Shown: piece after piece, positions 37,101-51,500 of the stretch
How the letters are laid out: every line of letters begins with the position of its first letter
Numbering within the stretch: position 1 is the stretch's first letter
Notes under the pieces: generated by a model
The model's input: the letters and a program-made list of their open reading frames with translations, nothing else
What the model was told of the DNA's origin: nothing
Database searches by the model: none
Translations under genes and position numbers: made by a program
Source of the DNA: Anisakis pegreffii
Taxonomy: Eukaryota > Nematoda > Chromadorea > Rhabditida > Anisakidae
Assembly (NCBI GenBank): GCA_035041965.1
Contig: JAPYMA010000070.1
Coordinates: forward strand, 1-64,000
Length of the DNA: 64,000 bases
Reading direction: 5' to 3'

Positions 37101-40100
37101 GTGAGATGAAAAAATGGAAGAGCGATATAGATAAACGTGATAAAGCGATTAATTCATTATTAAGAAAACTGGAGCAAACAAATTCGCTTTTAATGGTTTG
37201 TTGCACTTTTTAATCTGGTTTTTGGTTCGATCGGAATTTGCTTATTGATCACCTGAGATTTATAGCTTATGCTAACTCTGTTATAAAAAATCCGTCTTAA
37301 ATATAACATCATCATAAGATCATTCTCTAAACTGAGAAGTTTGACAGAAAGCATTTGGTATTTTCTTATAGATGAACTCAACGGGCAGAAATACGAGAAA
37401 TGGTGACTCTGAGATGAACAATGAGGATGGTGGAATGAGTGCGAGCGAAGAAATTGATCAGAGCTCGATATGGGACGCGGAACGTTTGCGTGCCGAAGTG
37501 AGTTCACGTGTTTGTTCATCACACGCAGTGGTAATTAAAGTAATAATAGCAATAGCTGCGGTATTATAATGAATATGATAGCAGTAATAATTGAAATAGC
37601 ATCTACTCATTGTTCAGCATCTATTCTACTCATCAGTAGCAATAATTGAAGTCTTTTGTTCAGAATTCCGAAATAAACAAGGAACTGGCTAGAAATCAGC
37701 AACTGCCCACGAGTCAATCGTTTACCGATATGATGAATCTGAAACATAAAGAAATCAGTGTTGGTGTATCGTTCCATAAGGAGAGCAGTATCAGAGAGGA
37801 TGAAATACGAACAAATTCAATGATGAATCCGAACGTTGTTAGTTTCATACTTCTTTGAGCATCCAACCTGTTTGGGTTGATTATACAGCTGAAGTGACGT
37901 TGATCACATGTTTGAAGTATCATTAGGTGATGGTCGATGAAGGTCATCATGAACAAACAGTTATGGTGATGACCACCATCTTCTGTTTGATAGAAATTGC
38001 AAGTGTATCTAACAAGATCTTCTAATGTCCATCCCGCACTGGTCATGAACTGATCAGCTATTCGACTGAAATATGTTCATTTCAGTCAGAAATGGCGTCG
38101 ATGGCAGGTCTTTATGATTGTTCACTTGTTGCCGTACAACATCTCGATACCGTTGGCACAAAAATATCACAACTACACAAAATTTGCTATCGACTCTTCG
38201 AAAAACTGCGCGGTTGTGCTGATTTCCTTCAGGTGAGCATTCTTTCCAGAAACATCCATTAGTTTATTGTTATTATGCCTTTGAAGATGCACAAATTCAA
38301 GGAGTTGTCGCGTAGTTGGAATGAATTAAATTCGACTCTCTGAGGTGATGACTTAAAATTGTTTTTAGTCTTTGTTGGACCAACTCGGTAATAGTGAGAA
38401 AGGACAAGCTCTAATTGATGAAATCCATGCGATGCGTCTCGATTTTGATCAGTCGGAAATGGAAGCAAGCGAACTTCTCAAAGGAGTTGAGGGTAAGTTG
38501 TTTGGTGGAAACTTTTTTTTGAGGTATCCAAAAGGAACTTCAGTTGCTTATTTCTTCACAACACATTTCAGAAGAAAGTTGGGGTTGGGTTGAGAAAATA
38601 TTTGAATAGTGTTCTTCACTTTGCAACTTTATAGTCATCTAACTGAAAAACAAACTGCTTTGCAGAGGCGAAACGTGGTATCGATGAATTCAAGGATGTT
38701 TTAAGCAAATCGATTGAAATTTCAATGATAAACGTATCGACTTTGGCGGTTGACGTGAGCAGTGATCAAGAGGTATAGTGGGGATAATTTTATTGTCGTG
38801 CACATCGAAGCATTCAGAAAAATGTTCGAGTCGAATTGAAAAAAGAAATATGCAGTTGTGTTCAATGGTTTTGTGGTGCTTACGATTTAAAACCGTTGTC
38901 TTCGCTAATCGAAACAGGAATAGCTGAGTTTACGAACACATGAATGCTATTCTATTTCGTTTGAGTAATCGACTTATCGATTTAGTTGAATGTTGATATT
39001 TTAGAAAAGGAATATGCAGAGAATGGTTGAAGAAACGCAAGCGGAACTGATGCATTTACAGTCAAAGCTCAAGGGGAACGAATCGGAAATGGATGGATTA
39101 AGATCAGAAATCGCAACACTCGAAAACGATCGGACAAAATTGATTCAAAATTTGGAAGGTATATTCTTCAAAGGATTTCAAAACAATTTATCGTGATCGA
39201 ACAAGTGCTCACATAAAACCATAATTTTATGGATTCACTCATTCAGCTTCGATCGAGCAATCCACTAAAATTTCTTTTGGAATTTCGAAAAGTATCAATG
39301 CAATATTTCTGTTAACATTTCGTTTTTGTACAAATAATAAGCACAGAAATTTGCAGAAGAGCGAAGCAGCAAAGAAGAATTGGAACGAAAAATGAACGAG
39401 TTACAAGAGGTGATATCGGCGCAGGAAGTCGAACATACAACGCGCATAAAAGAATTCGAATATCAAGTGAATGACCTAGAGAATCGATGTGTTGATGCTG
39501 AACGGGAATTACAGCAGTCGTGTGAGCAAATTCGATTGCTCGAGAAGCATCTTGAGGACAGTCAGAAGTCATTATGTGTACGTTACTTATTTTTGCTTGT
39601 TTATTGCTTCTTGATTAGTGACAATAATCTGAGATTCATTTGCGAATCGTTTCTTTCAGAGCAGAAACGTCGAACTGGAGAAGAATGTCGCAAAGTTGAA
39701 ATCAAAAGAAGAAGAAATGAATCGTTATGAAATGGTAAATTTCATTTCATTGTCTGGGAGAGAAGATCACTCACAATTTGATTAAATTAATATTGGAAAG
39801 ACTATCGAAGCGTTAGCGTTGAAAATTTCAGAACGTGATTCGCGATACTTTCCCCTAAGTTTCTTTAGTTTTGTGTTGGTCTGATGGCCTGAAGTGGGTA
39901 ATTCATTCGCGTGCACACATTATTTAAATCTAATATGTTGAAATAGATCGTGAAGTGATTCTTACGAATCCAGGACTGAGAACCCAACAGTGAACTTGCC
40001 ATGTATATGAGAAACAATTGCGAAATCGATCCTTTTGGATTTTTATTGTTTTGTTTATCTCAAACATTTTGTGCACAGATTCATGAGATTTAACAATTTG

Positions 40101-43100
40101 AGGAGTTGGCGTTGTTAGAGCAAAAGACCAATCATTTGGTTACGTCGTTCACCTCAAAAACAACCAAGCGTCTTCGAAAAACTCAAGAGAATGCTGAATC
40201 TAATAAAGATCACGCATCCGAAGACGTACAGGCGACAGCAACTGAACACTTTCCGCAGGTTATTTGCATGTCTCGTTCTTATCTTACAAATTTTGAAAAA
40301 TTTTGCAAATATCGACATAGTAATAGCAGATAAGCTCAACTTCGGCATGGACTTTTCCCGAGGCCTAAGAATTTGATATAAGATTATTCTGTAGTTTACT
40401 GTAGCGAAAGCTTCAATGAAAACTCGCGGCTATACGAGAGTTAGATGAATGACGAGAAAGGGGTTCGTTTATTTGTTACCTATCACTGATAATTTGGAGA
40501 ATGTCTTCTTGTAGATATCTTAGTTGCACCGTTGAATGTTTTCACAGTTGAATATTGTGGTGAAATATTTCATTTAACAGATTTCGCTCATCGGTAGTCA
40601 TTTGAATTGTTTGGTTGGAGAGTTGGATCGCGTTCGTGCTGAGCTGGACATGTCGAGGAAGGATCGCAATATCACCGAAAACAAATATCGTGATTTGGTT
40701 GAGGAGTTAAACGCTGCTTCGGCTAGTTGTTTCATTCATTTTTCAGATCTGAGAAACTGAACGTCCATATTCTCATCCATGCGTTTTGAAACGTAATATT
40801 CAGTGCAATATTAGTCATTGCAACAATGACTAAAATTACACTGAATATTACTGCTTCGGAATATTCAGTGTAATAGTCATTGCAACGATGCCATAAGTGA
40901 GTGAAGAGCTGAGCAATAAATCACAAATATTTCAGCAACAAATCAAAACGTTGGAGAAGTTACTCGAAAAGCGTACTGCCCCACCAGTTCAGTCAAAACG
41001 TACACAGAGCGATTTAAGAGCTACGGCGATTGGTGCTCTTGAAGCAAATGTTAAGAAACTTGAGAACGAAAACACGGCTCTCAAAGAGAATGTTCGTTAT
41101 CGTATCATTTGTTTTGTTATTTTCCATTTTTTGTTGTGTTTTAGTTTATTCTCGATTATTAAACATTTATTGATCCATCGGAGGAAAAATGGATCAGTCT
41201 CAAAACATCAGATGTTGTTTGTGTTGAAAAACTTCCACTGAAATGTGTCTTAAATGTGAAGGAAAACACTTGAAAATAGTAAAATGGAATCCGACAAGAG
41301 TGCTAACGATTTTAGTTCAACGCAATGTGTGCAACGGTAGCCGAAAGTGATGGCGGATCGGCTGCAAGCAAAAATTTGAAAGAGTTCTCCAAACAGACTC
41401 AACAACGCACCTGTTTCACTACGGTAAATCAGTCATTGGATTGTTCAGATATTTTACTCGAATTATGTTAAAATCAAAATGAATACCAGCTACCCTTTTG
41501 GTTTCATCGAATAGTAAGTTTTTATTGCTTGTAAAAGTCGTTTGATGTGTGATTACCCAGCGCTGTTATCTTATTCGTTGTTATGCTACGGTAATCTTCT
41601 GAGATGCATCGATCCATTTGTTGTTCCGTTGGTGAATATTCGTTTCCGGAGTTGTCATTTCACTTATTTCTTACGCATTCAAATGAATCACGTTGTTTCA
41701 AGACCATTGGAAGTTGCACTTCATTAAGTGCATCGGAGATCACCGAAATTGAAAAACAGCTTAAAGCGTATGAAGAGTTCGCCACCAAAGTGTACGAATT
41801 CATCAGAAAATGGAATAAAACTCCACAGAAAGCATCCAAGTGAGTGTTTCTCAATGAAGTGCAATTTATATAGAACATAAATCAATGATTTTGTTTATAA
41901 AGACTATCATTTAATCATTTTTGTCGTTATCTGAAAGTAATTCGTTATCAGAGTCACCAACAATTAATCCTGTTTTCAAGGACATCATTCTCACCAGCTG
42001 ACCTCAATCAATTGTACAAAAAGTTACTTCGAATTCACGAAAAAATCGATGAGCAAATTGATCAATTAAAAGATCGGATCAACACCAAAGATCAACAGAT
42101 CGAAATGATGTTGGTGAATAACGAACAACAAAACGATCAGTTTATTAGGCATGAAACTTTTGTAGAATTATTATTGCACATTATTATTTCCTGTTTCAAT
42201 CGTTCATCAGTCAAAAATCGCTCGGTTTAATTGGATAGCTGAGAACGAGAAAAGAATGAATGCGAAGAAAGTTTAAATGGTCGTTTTGTTCTCTGTATTC
42301 AGTTTTCTGAATGCAGAAAACTTTCTGAATGTTGAATGCTTTTCTGCATTCAGTTTGTGTCGCACGTTTGTTATAATGCTCTGATGATGGTATCGCTGAC
42401 AACGATAATCACAACAATGATTATAATTACAGAGCATCATCCAATCCGCCTTCAGCGAATAAGAAAGAATCACAGTCGGTCGAACATCCACCAGTTAAGT
42501 CTCCAGAATCTAATAAAACCTCAATTAGTGACGAACATAGTTAGTTTTCTTTATTTTTCCATACAGCTATTTTTTACTCACATCTCCTTCACTTGTAAAT
42601 TTTACTCACAATCAGTTTACCTTTTCCTAAATATGACACTGCTGAAAGATATTTACTCGGGATCGAAATCGTTGTAAAAAGGCTTCAAGCGTTATTTTCA
42701 ATAGTTCATATTCAAAGAACACGTGTATCCATTAAAGTGAACAGTTAACCTGTTTGCTCACCTGCATTGTTTTTGTAAGAAAAAGTGAACAAAATTATTG
42801 TTTCAGTATCGGCATTCCGAGTTGAACTGAGTGAAAGCGATTTCAACGAAACGTTACTTTCAAGCAACTGGATTGTGCAAGCTGTCAAGAAACTCATTGA
42901 AAACAAACCTCTGAAGGTTATTTGCGGATGAATTTCTTTACAGTATCATACCGAGTGATTTATCATTGTTGCAATTAATCAACTCGATCGTCACTAAATG
43001 GTTTTGTTTGAGGAAAGAGAGCACATTTTGAAAGAGATGTTAGAAAAAGGACGAAACGTTCGAGGCCTTCTGACAACTTTATGCAATCGTATCGAACGTT

Positions 43101-43791
43101 ACGAGCAGGCTAAGCTGGAGCAAAAAGAAAATATGGATCCCAATGTTGATACGGTATGTCTCATTCATGAATAATCAGTGTTGGTGGGAAATCAAAACAG
43201 AAATTCAAAACATCAAATATGAATTTATAGGTAAATGGGAGTATTAGGGGAGATACCATTGAAATGAAAATAATTTCAGTTGGATGCTTTCAAAAATGAA
43301 AATATTCGTCTTCAGTTGGCATTGGATGATGCACAAGAGACGCTGAAAGCAGCGTACGAAAAACTCAGTGCAAAGGTTCTCTTTCCCTCTTCTGAACTTC
43401 ATTTGATTTCATTTCATGTTGCATCTGCTTACATCTCCAAACGGACTGATCAATGGCTAATTTCAGCCATAATTACCTTCAATTTTTTAAAATTTACGAC
43501 TTTTCTCTATCCCAAATCTTCATTCGTTTTTGAAATTTCTTCATTTTTAATTTGTTTTGCGTTTTTTGTATAATCGTTTGCTGACAAAATACATCATTTT
43601 TGCTAATCGTAAGTGTTTCTGTTTGCCACAGAGTAATGTAGAAATTTCAGCCGGATTCAACAGAGATGAGTGAGCGCATCGTACACGAACTGCAGAAAAT
43701 ACTCCGAACAATGAAATCGACCAAACGCGATGCACGCCTTTTGGACCGCAGATCAAAGCGTAACTCGTCGGAAAGCGATGTGAGAAAGTGA
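34187..43791 (+). CDS. Long coiled-coil protein with CM1-like motif (centrosomin/CDK5RAP2-type candidate)
   Basis: Probable centrosome or microtubule-organising scaffold (inference). Exons: 34187-34300, 34674-34741, 35065-35135, 35314-35477, 35751-35956, 36231-36419, 36644-36833, 37070-37195, 37372-37497, 37664-37834, 38086-38232, 38369-38492, 38666-38772, 39005-39158, 39357-39577, 39660-39734, 40103-40258, 40581-40725, 40898-41091, 41316-41423, 41703-41839, 41981-42139, 42433-42539, 42807-42916, 43013-43153, 43280-43375, 43651-43791. All 26 junctions match in phase, giving 1248 residues. Residues 1-84 are Ser/Thr/Gln-rich and disordered-looking. At 102-125, [20 protein letters not shown] followed by REL matches the CM1 core pattern (ENF.LK..I..L). 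Heptad-like coiled coil fills most of the rest, with a Leu/Phe-rich non-coiled block near 460-560 and a Ser/Pro linker near 1055-1090. The exon model is strong; the family call is tentative. Confidence 0.8.
40794..40882. repeat. Intronic foldback with third partial copy
   Basis: Arms at 40794-40820 and 40824-40850 (27 bases each, two mismatches) are inverted copies containing AATATTCAGTG and TAGTCATTG. A third, direct partial copy follows at 40859-40882. It sits just before the exon starting at 40898 of the CM1-like gene. Confidence 0.85.
42307..42353. repeat. Perfect 14-bp inverted repeat in an intron
   Basis: CTGAATGCAGAAAA at 42307-42320 is the exact complement of TTTTCTGCATTCAG at 42340-42353, with extra CTGAATG phrases in the loop. 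Within an intron of the CM1-like gene. Confidence 0.9.
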
Positions 43792-45589
43792 TTCACTGAC
43801 TGATTTGTTCAAAAGATCAATTTCCAAAATTATTTTTATATTCGATCTTTCGCAGTTCTGTTTGAGGCAGGTGTATCGATATTTTCTTTTTTTTTGGTTT
43901 ATCCTTCATATCAGTGGCCACTTATCACTTCATAAATCACTCGGACTGTCACTATATATTCATCTCAAAATACTCTCACTTTCTTCTCTCACCAGACCGA
44001 ATTAATCGAAATTCTATACTCAACTGTTTTATACTTGTTTTGTTGTGCTAATTTACGTCTGAATAATATTTTTGCACTCAGATGCTGCATTTATGATATG
44101 TTCTCTTCCCTTGCTCTGTACGTTCTATTTTTGTTTAAGGCATTTCCAAGAATCATTCTCATTTACTGTTCAACTTAGAGTAATTCTCATGAATTTCACT
44201 TATGATATAAAGAGATGTTGATGTTTCAAATTATCTCTTTTGTATTATCCACATTCAGATTATGATTATGAAAATAAATAGTTTTCTTTGCCAATTCGAA
44301 AGTTGTTGTTGAAAAGGAAGAAAAGATTCTCAACAATGTTGGAAACCGCTAAAGTAGATGAACTTTTATTTAGAGTTACGTAATAATTCGAGGTTAAATT
44401 GACAAATTACACAACAAACGAATAATGAGCACCGTAAATACAGCAAAATACACATTCTAGTAGTCCCAGATACCCACTGACAGTCTTACAACACGAAAAA
44501 GCCAATCGAATTGTTGAGAAAGCTTGTTTACTTAATTTATTCTGAGCACTATGCTATCTTTTATTTTCCTCATAAGTATCGATATTGGAGTGCTGATTGC
44601 AAAAATGATCTAGGCGACGTTTCGGCTCGAAGGTCCATCCTTCGAATCTCAAACGATTGCATTACAAGAATTTGAGATTTGCACGAGTCGAAACCTAGCA
44701 GCAGTCATTACCTCGCGTTGTATTGAAACATCGATACTCATGACAGAATCACGAACAACTTAACAACGGTTGAGATGAAATCAAGTAATTACGTCCACTC
44801 GAACGGAACGAAACGTCTTCGTAGTAATGAGATAGATGCTTGAAACATTTGCAGTCTTAATAGTAATTGTTTCCGGGTGATTGTTGAGGAATGAAAAATA
44901 TTTTTACACAAACTCGAAGCACCTAATCTCAACAATATTCACCCCTTATTTACCAAAATTCCGAAATAATATTCGTCTGCAGTTTTGGCGTTTCAAGTGA
45001 AAATTTGTACTGTTAGTTAAATACATAGAGATGTGAACGTACCAAATACAAACAAAACAAGTGAAACGATATAAATTCAAATACCCGCAAAATACAACAA
45101 AAAATTACTGCACCAAATACGACATTCTTTATGTGCACGGAAAGCCCTAGAAGTTTTTTTTGACGGAAAGGCCATTGATGGACCGTATCGGTTTATAATA
45201 ATTAAAGAAAATTTGGTGCTTAACCACAAAAAATACACTTCACTGTCATAACCTGAGCAATACAGACTGTAGCAGAAAATGACATTTACGTTTGCTGCCT
45301 AAAAATTTCTCCATGGAGATGTAATCAATTAATGTAATCGTTTGCTCCTCAACAGTATGTTCCTTGTACTGCATGTGTCATTTATGAATCGATCGGATCT
45401 CATACGCACCCTCACCTGTACTTTAAAAAGAACAACCTCACTCTCGTCCGTTGTCAGGTCGTTATGATTCCATCACAACGCTAACATTTTCGTACTGCTC
45501 AACGAATTACCTACACCGGTTGAATTTGATACGATAAAGACATCAAAATATTGATGTTCAATTTAATCAATTGACGTTGACAACGAGCG
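43792..45589. other. Convergent intergenic spacer between two coiled-coil genes
   Basis: Holds both 3' flanks. AT-rich, no exon seen. At 44611-44705 an imperfect inverted repeat is present. A possible AATAAA signal for the plus-strand gene lies near 44273. Confidence 0.45.
44611..44705. repeat. Imperfect inverted repeat with GTTTCGGCTCG core
   Basis: CTAGGCGACGTTTCGGCTCG on the left and GCACGAGTCGAAACCTAG on the right pair as an imperfect stem, with a second inner stem GAATCTCAAA / TTTGAGATT. The loop is about 15 bases. May be a copy of a dispersed element. Confidence 0.6.
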
Positions 45590-48500
45590 CTAATGAAGAT
45601 TGGTGGTTCTCTTTGCACAAAGCCATTGTGATTGCGTTATTTTGGATGGTGGTGCGCCTTCAGGTGTTACCGATGAAGTGGTCGTTTGCTCCATTTGATG
45701 AGATGTTTTGCATGCATCTGATCCCGGGAAATCCTCCTGAAATGATTGATTGCATTCAGTAATGTGAAAGTCGACAAACTTGATTAGCATTTGAAATACT
45801 GCATATAGCCAACAATACTACACTATTTTGGGTAATTTAAAAAAAAGAAAATCTGCATTTATGAACAAACAGCAAAATTTATTCAAAATACTTAAAATAT
45901 CGCCCCCTTTTCTCCCTCTGTAACCCTCTTTTATAATCATTTTTCACAGCTCCCACTTTTCGTTCCACCTTTCAACAAAAATATCTTCTTTTCAACTCGG
46001 TGCTCTCTACACCTTCTCAACTGACTTTCCAGAGAAGTAAAACTCCCTAGCAATGAATCTCACGGAAATGGTTGACATTCGAGCAAAATCGGCCTTGATT
46101 TTCCGATGAAAAACACCGTACATACATGTTCTCAATGACATAAACCTATCGACAATAAAAACGTCGAAACGTTGATTTAAACAAAACGGACAAGACTCAC
46201 CATTTCAAGGAAACTCGTTCTGCTGAGTGTTAAGATGCTACAATCAGACAGATTTGATGAATTGATGCAACTTTTATTGCTCAACTTATCTTCTTTAAGA
46301 GCATTATTACCTATCGCATCACTAGGGCTTATCGCTTCTGCACTCTCGGATATGGTGGTGGTTTGCTGATCAGTAGTAACGATCGAGGATTTATTTGTTT
46401 GACTCGAAGGATCCCCTGAACTACTGGACGGCTTCTGTGATGATATCGCGTTTGACATATCGGATGGTTCGCTAGCCTTCTGAATCTCATTCAATGTTGT
46501 TGAATTCGTTAGAGCAGTGCAGTGCTCCGTTTCCATTTCAGTGTCACCATTGGTGTGAACAGTCGATGACTGACTTTTGCTATGCAAGTACTCTTTGAGG
46601 ATGAGACATAACTGATCGATATCTTCGATTGACGTATTGAATATTTGTCTGTATTCACTTCTTTGATTATCGATCCGAGAAAGTGCACTGGCGGATGATT
46701 CGACTGATTTGAGGGCATTCTGCGAAATAGATTCCAAATCGTGCAATCGCTCAACAAGTTTTTTCATTTCATCGCCTCCTTTCTTCGTTGTATCCTTTTC
46801 AAGTTGCTCGCATTTCTCTGAACAAATCATTATTACTTGTTTATCACTACTCAATCGAACTTATTATATAACGTTTGCTTATGAATTTATCATGCAATTC
46901 ATATAGTGCTCAGTTATATTTAACTTATAATAAAAAATCTGCAATACAGATGTAAATGACTCTTTGGACTATTGTTAGGGCGACTGCAATTGAGTCATGC
47001 TTTTATAAGAATGATTTTGAGGTCTTACTGGGAATGACGACTTCATTAAATAGAAATCTTTTTCAGACCAATCGATTTCCACACAGAAGACGAATGCAGG
47101 AGTTTCGAGAACAAACGACGGCGTTTTGAGAACAAATAACCTAATAGGGAAATCACTCACGCAAAGAATAGTAAAGTAATTCTTTGATTCGTACAAACAG
47201 ACTCACGAAAATGTAAAAACATACGTACCTTTAAGTGCATTATTTGCTATTTGCAATCTTTTGATGTCTTGCTGAAGAGTAACCACAGTGGAGAGTTTCA
47301 TCTTCAGTTGAGATTTTGCAACGGACATGTTCTTTTGGATATTTTTGATCAACGAAGTGAGTTGTTTGAGTTTATTCTCGACTGTTTTCTTTCTTTTCCG
47401 GAGCAAATTAATTTGAGTTTCTCTAAAATGAAAATCACACCATTTACCTGGAGTCAAATTAATGTGAACAATTGTCAGCGCTTATCAAATCCGTCTAATA
47501 ATTGTTTATTTATTAGTTGCACACTGTATGTGACGTCTAGATGGAACATTACATTCGGAACAGAAGTCTTGAGACTGCTTATTCTCTACTCGTACAAAAA
47601 GATCTCACTCAGTCGATTGATCGTTCTGAGCATTACGCTCATTTTCCTTGTTTTCTTCATCGCTCTCATCTTCATTATCGATAATAACAACCGTTTCTGC
47701 AGTATCGCTATCTGATGATGAAGATGAACTGTCACTTGATCTGAAATCATGAAAAAAATTATGCAAAAAACATTCCAGACGATATAAGATAAAAGCGATT
47801 CTTTCAACGTGCACAGAAATTGTATGGAGATTAAAAGATCGATATGCGTTCATAGCCGATAAGTTAACTTATTTTTCAAGAGGGATTAATTATAAGAGTG
47901 TAGGGAACTGATGGAGTAAACTGCACCTATTTCTATCATGTCAGCACTTTTTAATAGGATTCATCATTAATGATATTCATTGTAGCAAGTCTTGCGTCCT
48001 TCATGCACAATTACAATGCGAGAAAAGAGGTGGTAACAAATTATTAGGAATAAAATCACGATCAGAGAAAAGAGATGATCACGATCAGATGATCATAAAA
48101 TTAAATGATATTCAAAACGTCTTTGATGATAAATCGTTGACTTCACATTCAAAAATGTGAAATTCAAAAATCAGTAAGAAACTAACGTTAGTTTTTATAA
48201 CATAAACTGTCAACGCTGAACACTTACGACTGCGATGAATAAATGAAATGAATTTTTGAAAATACAATTTATACTAACATCATATCAACATCCGTTCCTG
48301 TTTGGTGATTCTTAGAGGAATGCGCTTTCACTTTCGGCGTTTTCTTCTTGACTGACAGTATTCGTTCAGCGAAATGCCTGAAATTCAATTACTGAATTAG
48401 TAATATCGGCTAGGGTGAATATTGGTGATCAACACTATTACAGATGAACAATATTTATTAGAATGTTTCCAGTTGTGAATACATCGAACGCATTTGATGT

Positions 48501-51500
48501 ACGGCAATCAGAAATTGTGCGCTTGTGTAAAGTTACAACAAACTTTTCATCGCAGGCGAAATTTCAAGCATAAATGTGATTAATGAATGACAACATGATA
48601 AAGGTTGGATTTTTTGAAGTGAGTTTCGTTGCTGAAATATGACAGTAATCGGACGTACGTCAACGAATCAACACGCTTTTCAAGATCATCGGATGTTGTT
48701 TCCCATATGTGAATCAACTGATTTGCCGTCGTCAGATCTTTTTGTAAACCAGCGAATTGTTCGTTCATTTGTTGAAGCCTTCAGTAACATCTTTTTAAAG
48801 CTACACAGAAAAACACTGAAGATTGTTGCTATTAAGTGGAATATAATTTGACAGCAGTTACACTGGCCCGGCGAGTGGTGACAGATCGTTGAAATATTCG
48901 GACTTGATAAAATATTTTTCAGCTGCCCCAAAGAAGGAAACTGTTTCAGTAATCATTACAAATTAAGGCATTTGAACAAGATTGTTTTGAAAGCTTTGAT
49001 CATTTTCATTTCAGTGCTAGAGAAAGACCCATCTGACCGATTAGTAGGAAAAGCAGAATTTTACACTCTCAAAAAACAAAAAGATGAGACTGAATAGGAC
49101 TGAAATTTCAAAAAGAAGTATCCAAATCGCAACACAGCATTTGGGAACACATGATCGATCGTTTAAAGTGAACAATTGCTCAAAGGTATCAGTTGGTGGT
49201 AACACACTCTTTGTCTTTTTCGATCCATTTTGCTGCTTCGGATACATCCATCAATTCGTTTGTTTTCGTGGTTGTTGAGAGAACCGATTTTCTAAAATGA
49301 CCGATTCGTTGGAACTGCTGAAGATTTGAAAGTGATCCAGTCCGAACGAAATATTTCAGGCGATAATTCAGTCAAAAGGTCACACTACGATAATAACCGT
49401 CAAAACAGACCCGATATTTTTGAATGAACATTAAATCAATAGTGACTGCAAGAGTTTTCATATCCCTTATTTCAGTTTCTTTTACATTACCTGTTAGATT
49501 TCTCTTTCATCAATTCTGCTTCAGCTTTTTCTTTCTTATCTTTTATGGCAGCTAAATCTTTTTCCAGTTTCTTTATTCGGTTAATCAACGACTCCTGTTG
49601 CTCTCGAGCAGCCCTGAAATGTAATTATAATGACATCGGTCATCACTGTCTTCATTCGTTCAACTCTAAAATGAAAAGTTCCAAAGTCGCTATCGTTTTT
49701 CTGGTTTTACGTTTGTTTGTTTATTTCATTTTTTGTTGGAGTTTTGAGTGCTAATCGAAATGTTAGTCAGTGGTTATTGTGCTATGCCACATGTTGCGAT
49801 GAACCTCGCAACTCTGAAAGGTTCACATACCGCCCGCTCATTCGATGCTTTATTGTTTATTTCAAAAATCAGTCATAACTTCGTTAATTGTATCAAATTA
49901 TAATCAATCTGCAAAATATTCAGTCTCCATAAGTATAATAGCAGAAGTAACATTTGCATGTTGAATTCCGAAATGTATCGTACTTCTACTTATCACAATC
50001 GTATAATGTGAAAGGTGTAACTAATTCATTTTCTTATCAAAGGGGATTGTTGTTTATAAACGAACGGTTCAGCTCATATAATATTTCTTTCAAAGCTATT
50101 GCAACCCGATACCAAATTCTGCAAGTAGCCAAACAAAAGCCGTTCGGTGTTGATCATGTTGTTTCGAATTCGCCTATTCATGTTTCATCAATCTACTGAT
50201 TATTCATAATAAAAGGTTGCGATGCGCAACTTCGTCTCATCTCCACAACGCAACGAACACATCGTGCAAGGGATGTTTTAACCACGAAACAGTAAACCTA
50301 ACTGGAAATTAACCGCAAACAGAGGTAACGATATTCATGTAAAATGTCCACGAGCCGGATGCGATCGAATGACCTTGTTTGTTTGCTATTTCAGCCTTTA
50401 CGCTGCTCGAAAGAATACTATTTACTTGAATAATAATAATCTAATTCAGTGAATAGTTTCATTATTTGTGAATGCAACGATACGCTCGCAATATATGCTG
50501 CATGACACTGAACATCGAACTTACATATAACGAACTTGCATCGCATCATAACGAATCAGTTTCTCTTCATAAAATGAACGCATCTCTTGAAACTGCTTCT
50601 GATGTTCCTCTTCTTGCTTCTCCAGCTTTTGAAGTAATTGTCGAGCACTCGGCCTTAATCATTTTTGACAATAACATTACAGAATTACAGATGACACTTA
50701 CTGCCATATTATTATGGAATTCGTCGTTAAGAAGACATCTAGTATTGGGTATTTGGGATAATGACTGATTTGACTTGAGTGCAAATATATCTAGTGATCA
50801 CTTGATTTTAATTCGTGACGAAGAAGGTGATGGACGAAAGCAGAAAATAAAGGAAACTATAAATTACTCTTATGCATATGTGAAAGGTGACAAATTCTAG
50901 CTGTGAAATTTATAATGAGGCCTTATAACGAACTCATTTTATAAATAATGAAGGTGATATCTTCATATATGACAAGCTAACGCTGAATGCTGTAGGGCAG
51001 AGTCATGTAATGATTTAATCAGTTGACAACAGTTGCATTGTTCCTATGAGAAACCGTTTGTTTTGCTGAGACATTAAAATTTCAGGGATATTTTGGGTTT
51101 TATGAAGAATCACTGAAATGTTTCTGGATGATCCGATGACTTTATAGTAGCAAATTCATTCCGTCAAACAAACACGAGGAATTTTTATACAGCTCGCTTT
51201 GTGTCTTGTTCAATGAGTTAAAATTTGTGAAGTATGTTCTCAAAACTATTTACACTATAACGACCAACTTACAGTCGAATGCAATATGATCAGGTTGTCG
51301 ACGGAATAAAGATGGATTCGGTGATCTCTTTATGTGGTAAAGTTTTAGATCATAGAATTTGTTTCAAATTATCAGACTAAGTGCGATATTATATAAGAGG
51401 AAAAATTAAAACTTTTGATGCAACAACAACTCTTCTCTAAGTTTGGCCCTTTTGACTTTCTTTCATTTTCTGAACTCAAAATTTGATTCAGCTGAATATA

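Noticed and set aside
47251..47715. 154-codon plus-strand frame
   Set aside because: Antisense to two coiled-coil exons of the minus-strand gene; Phe/Ile/Leu-rich as expected for the reverse of Lys/Glu/Asp codons.
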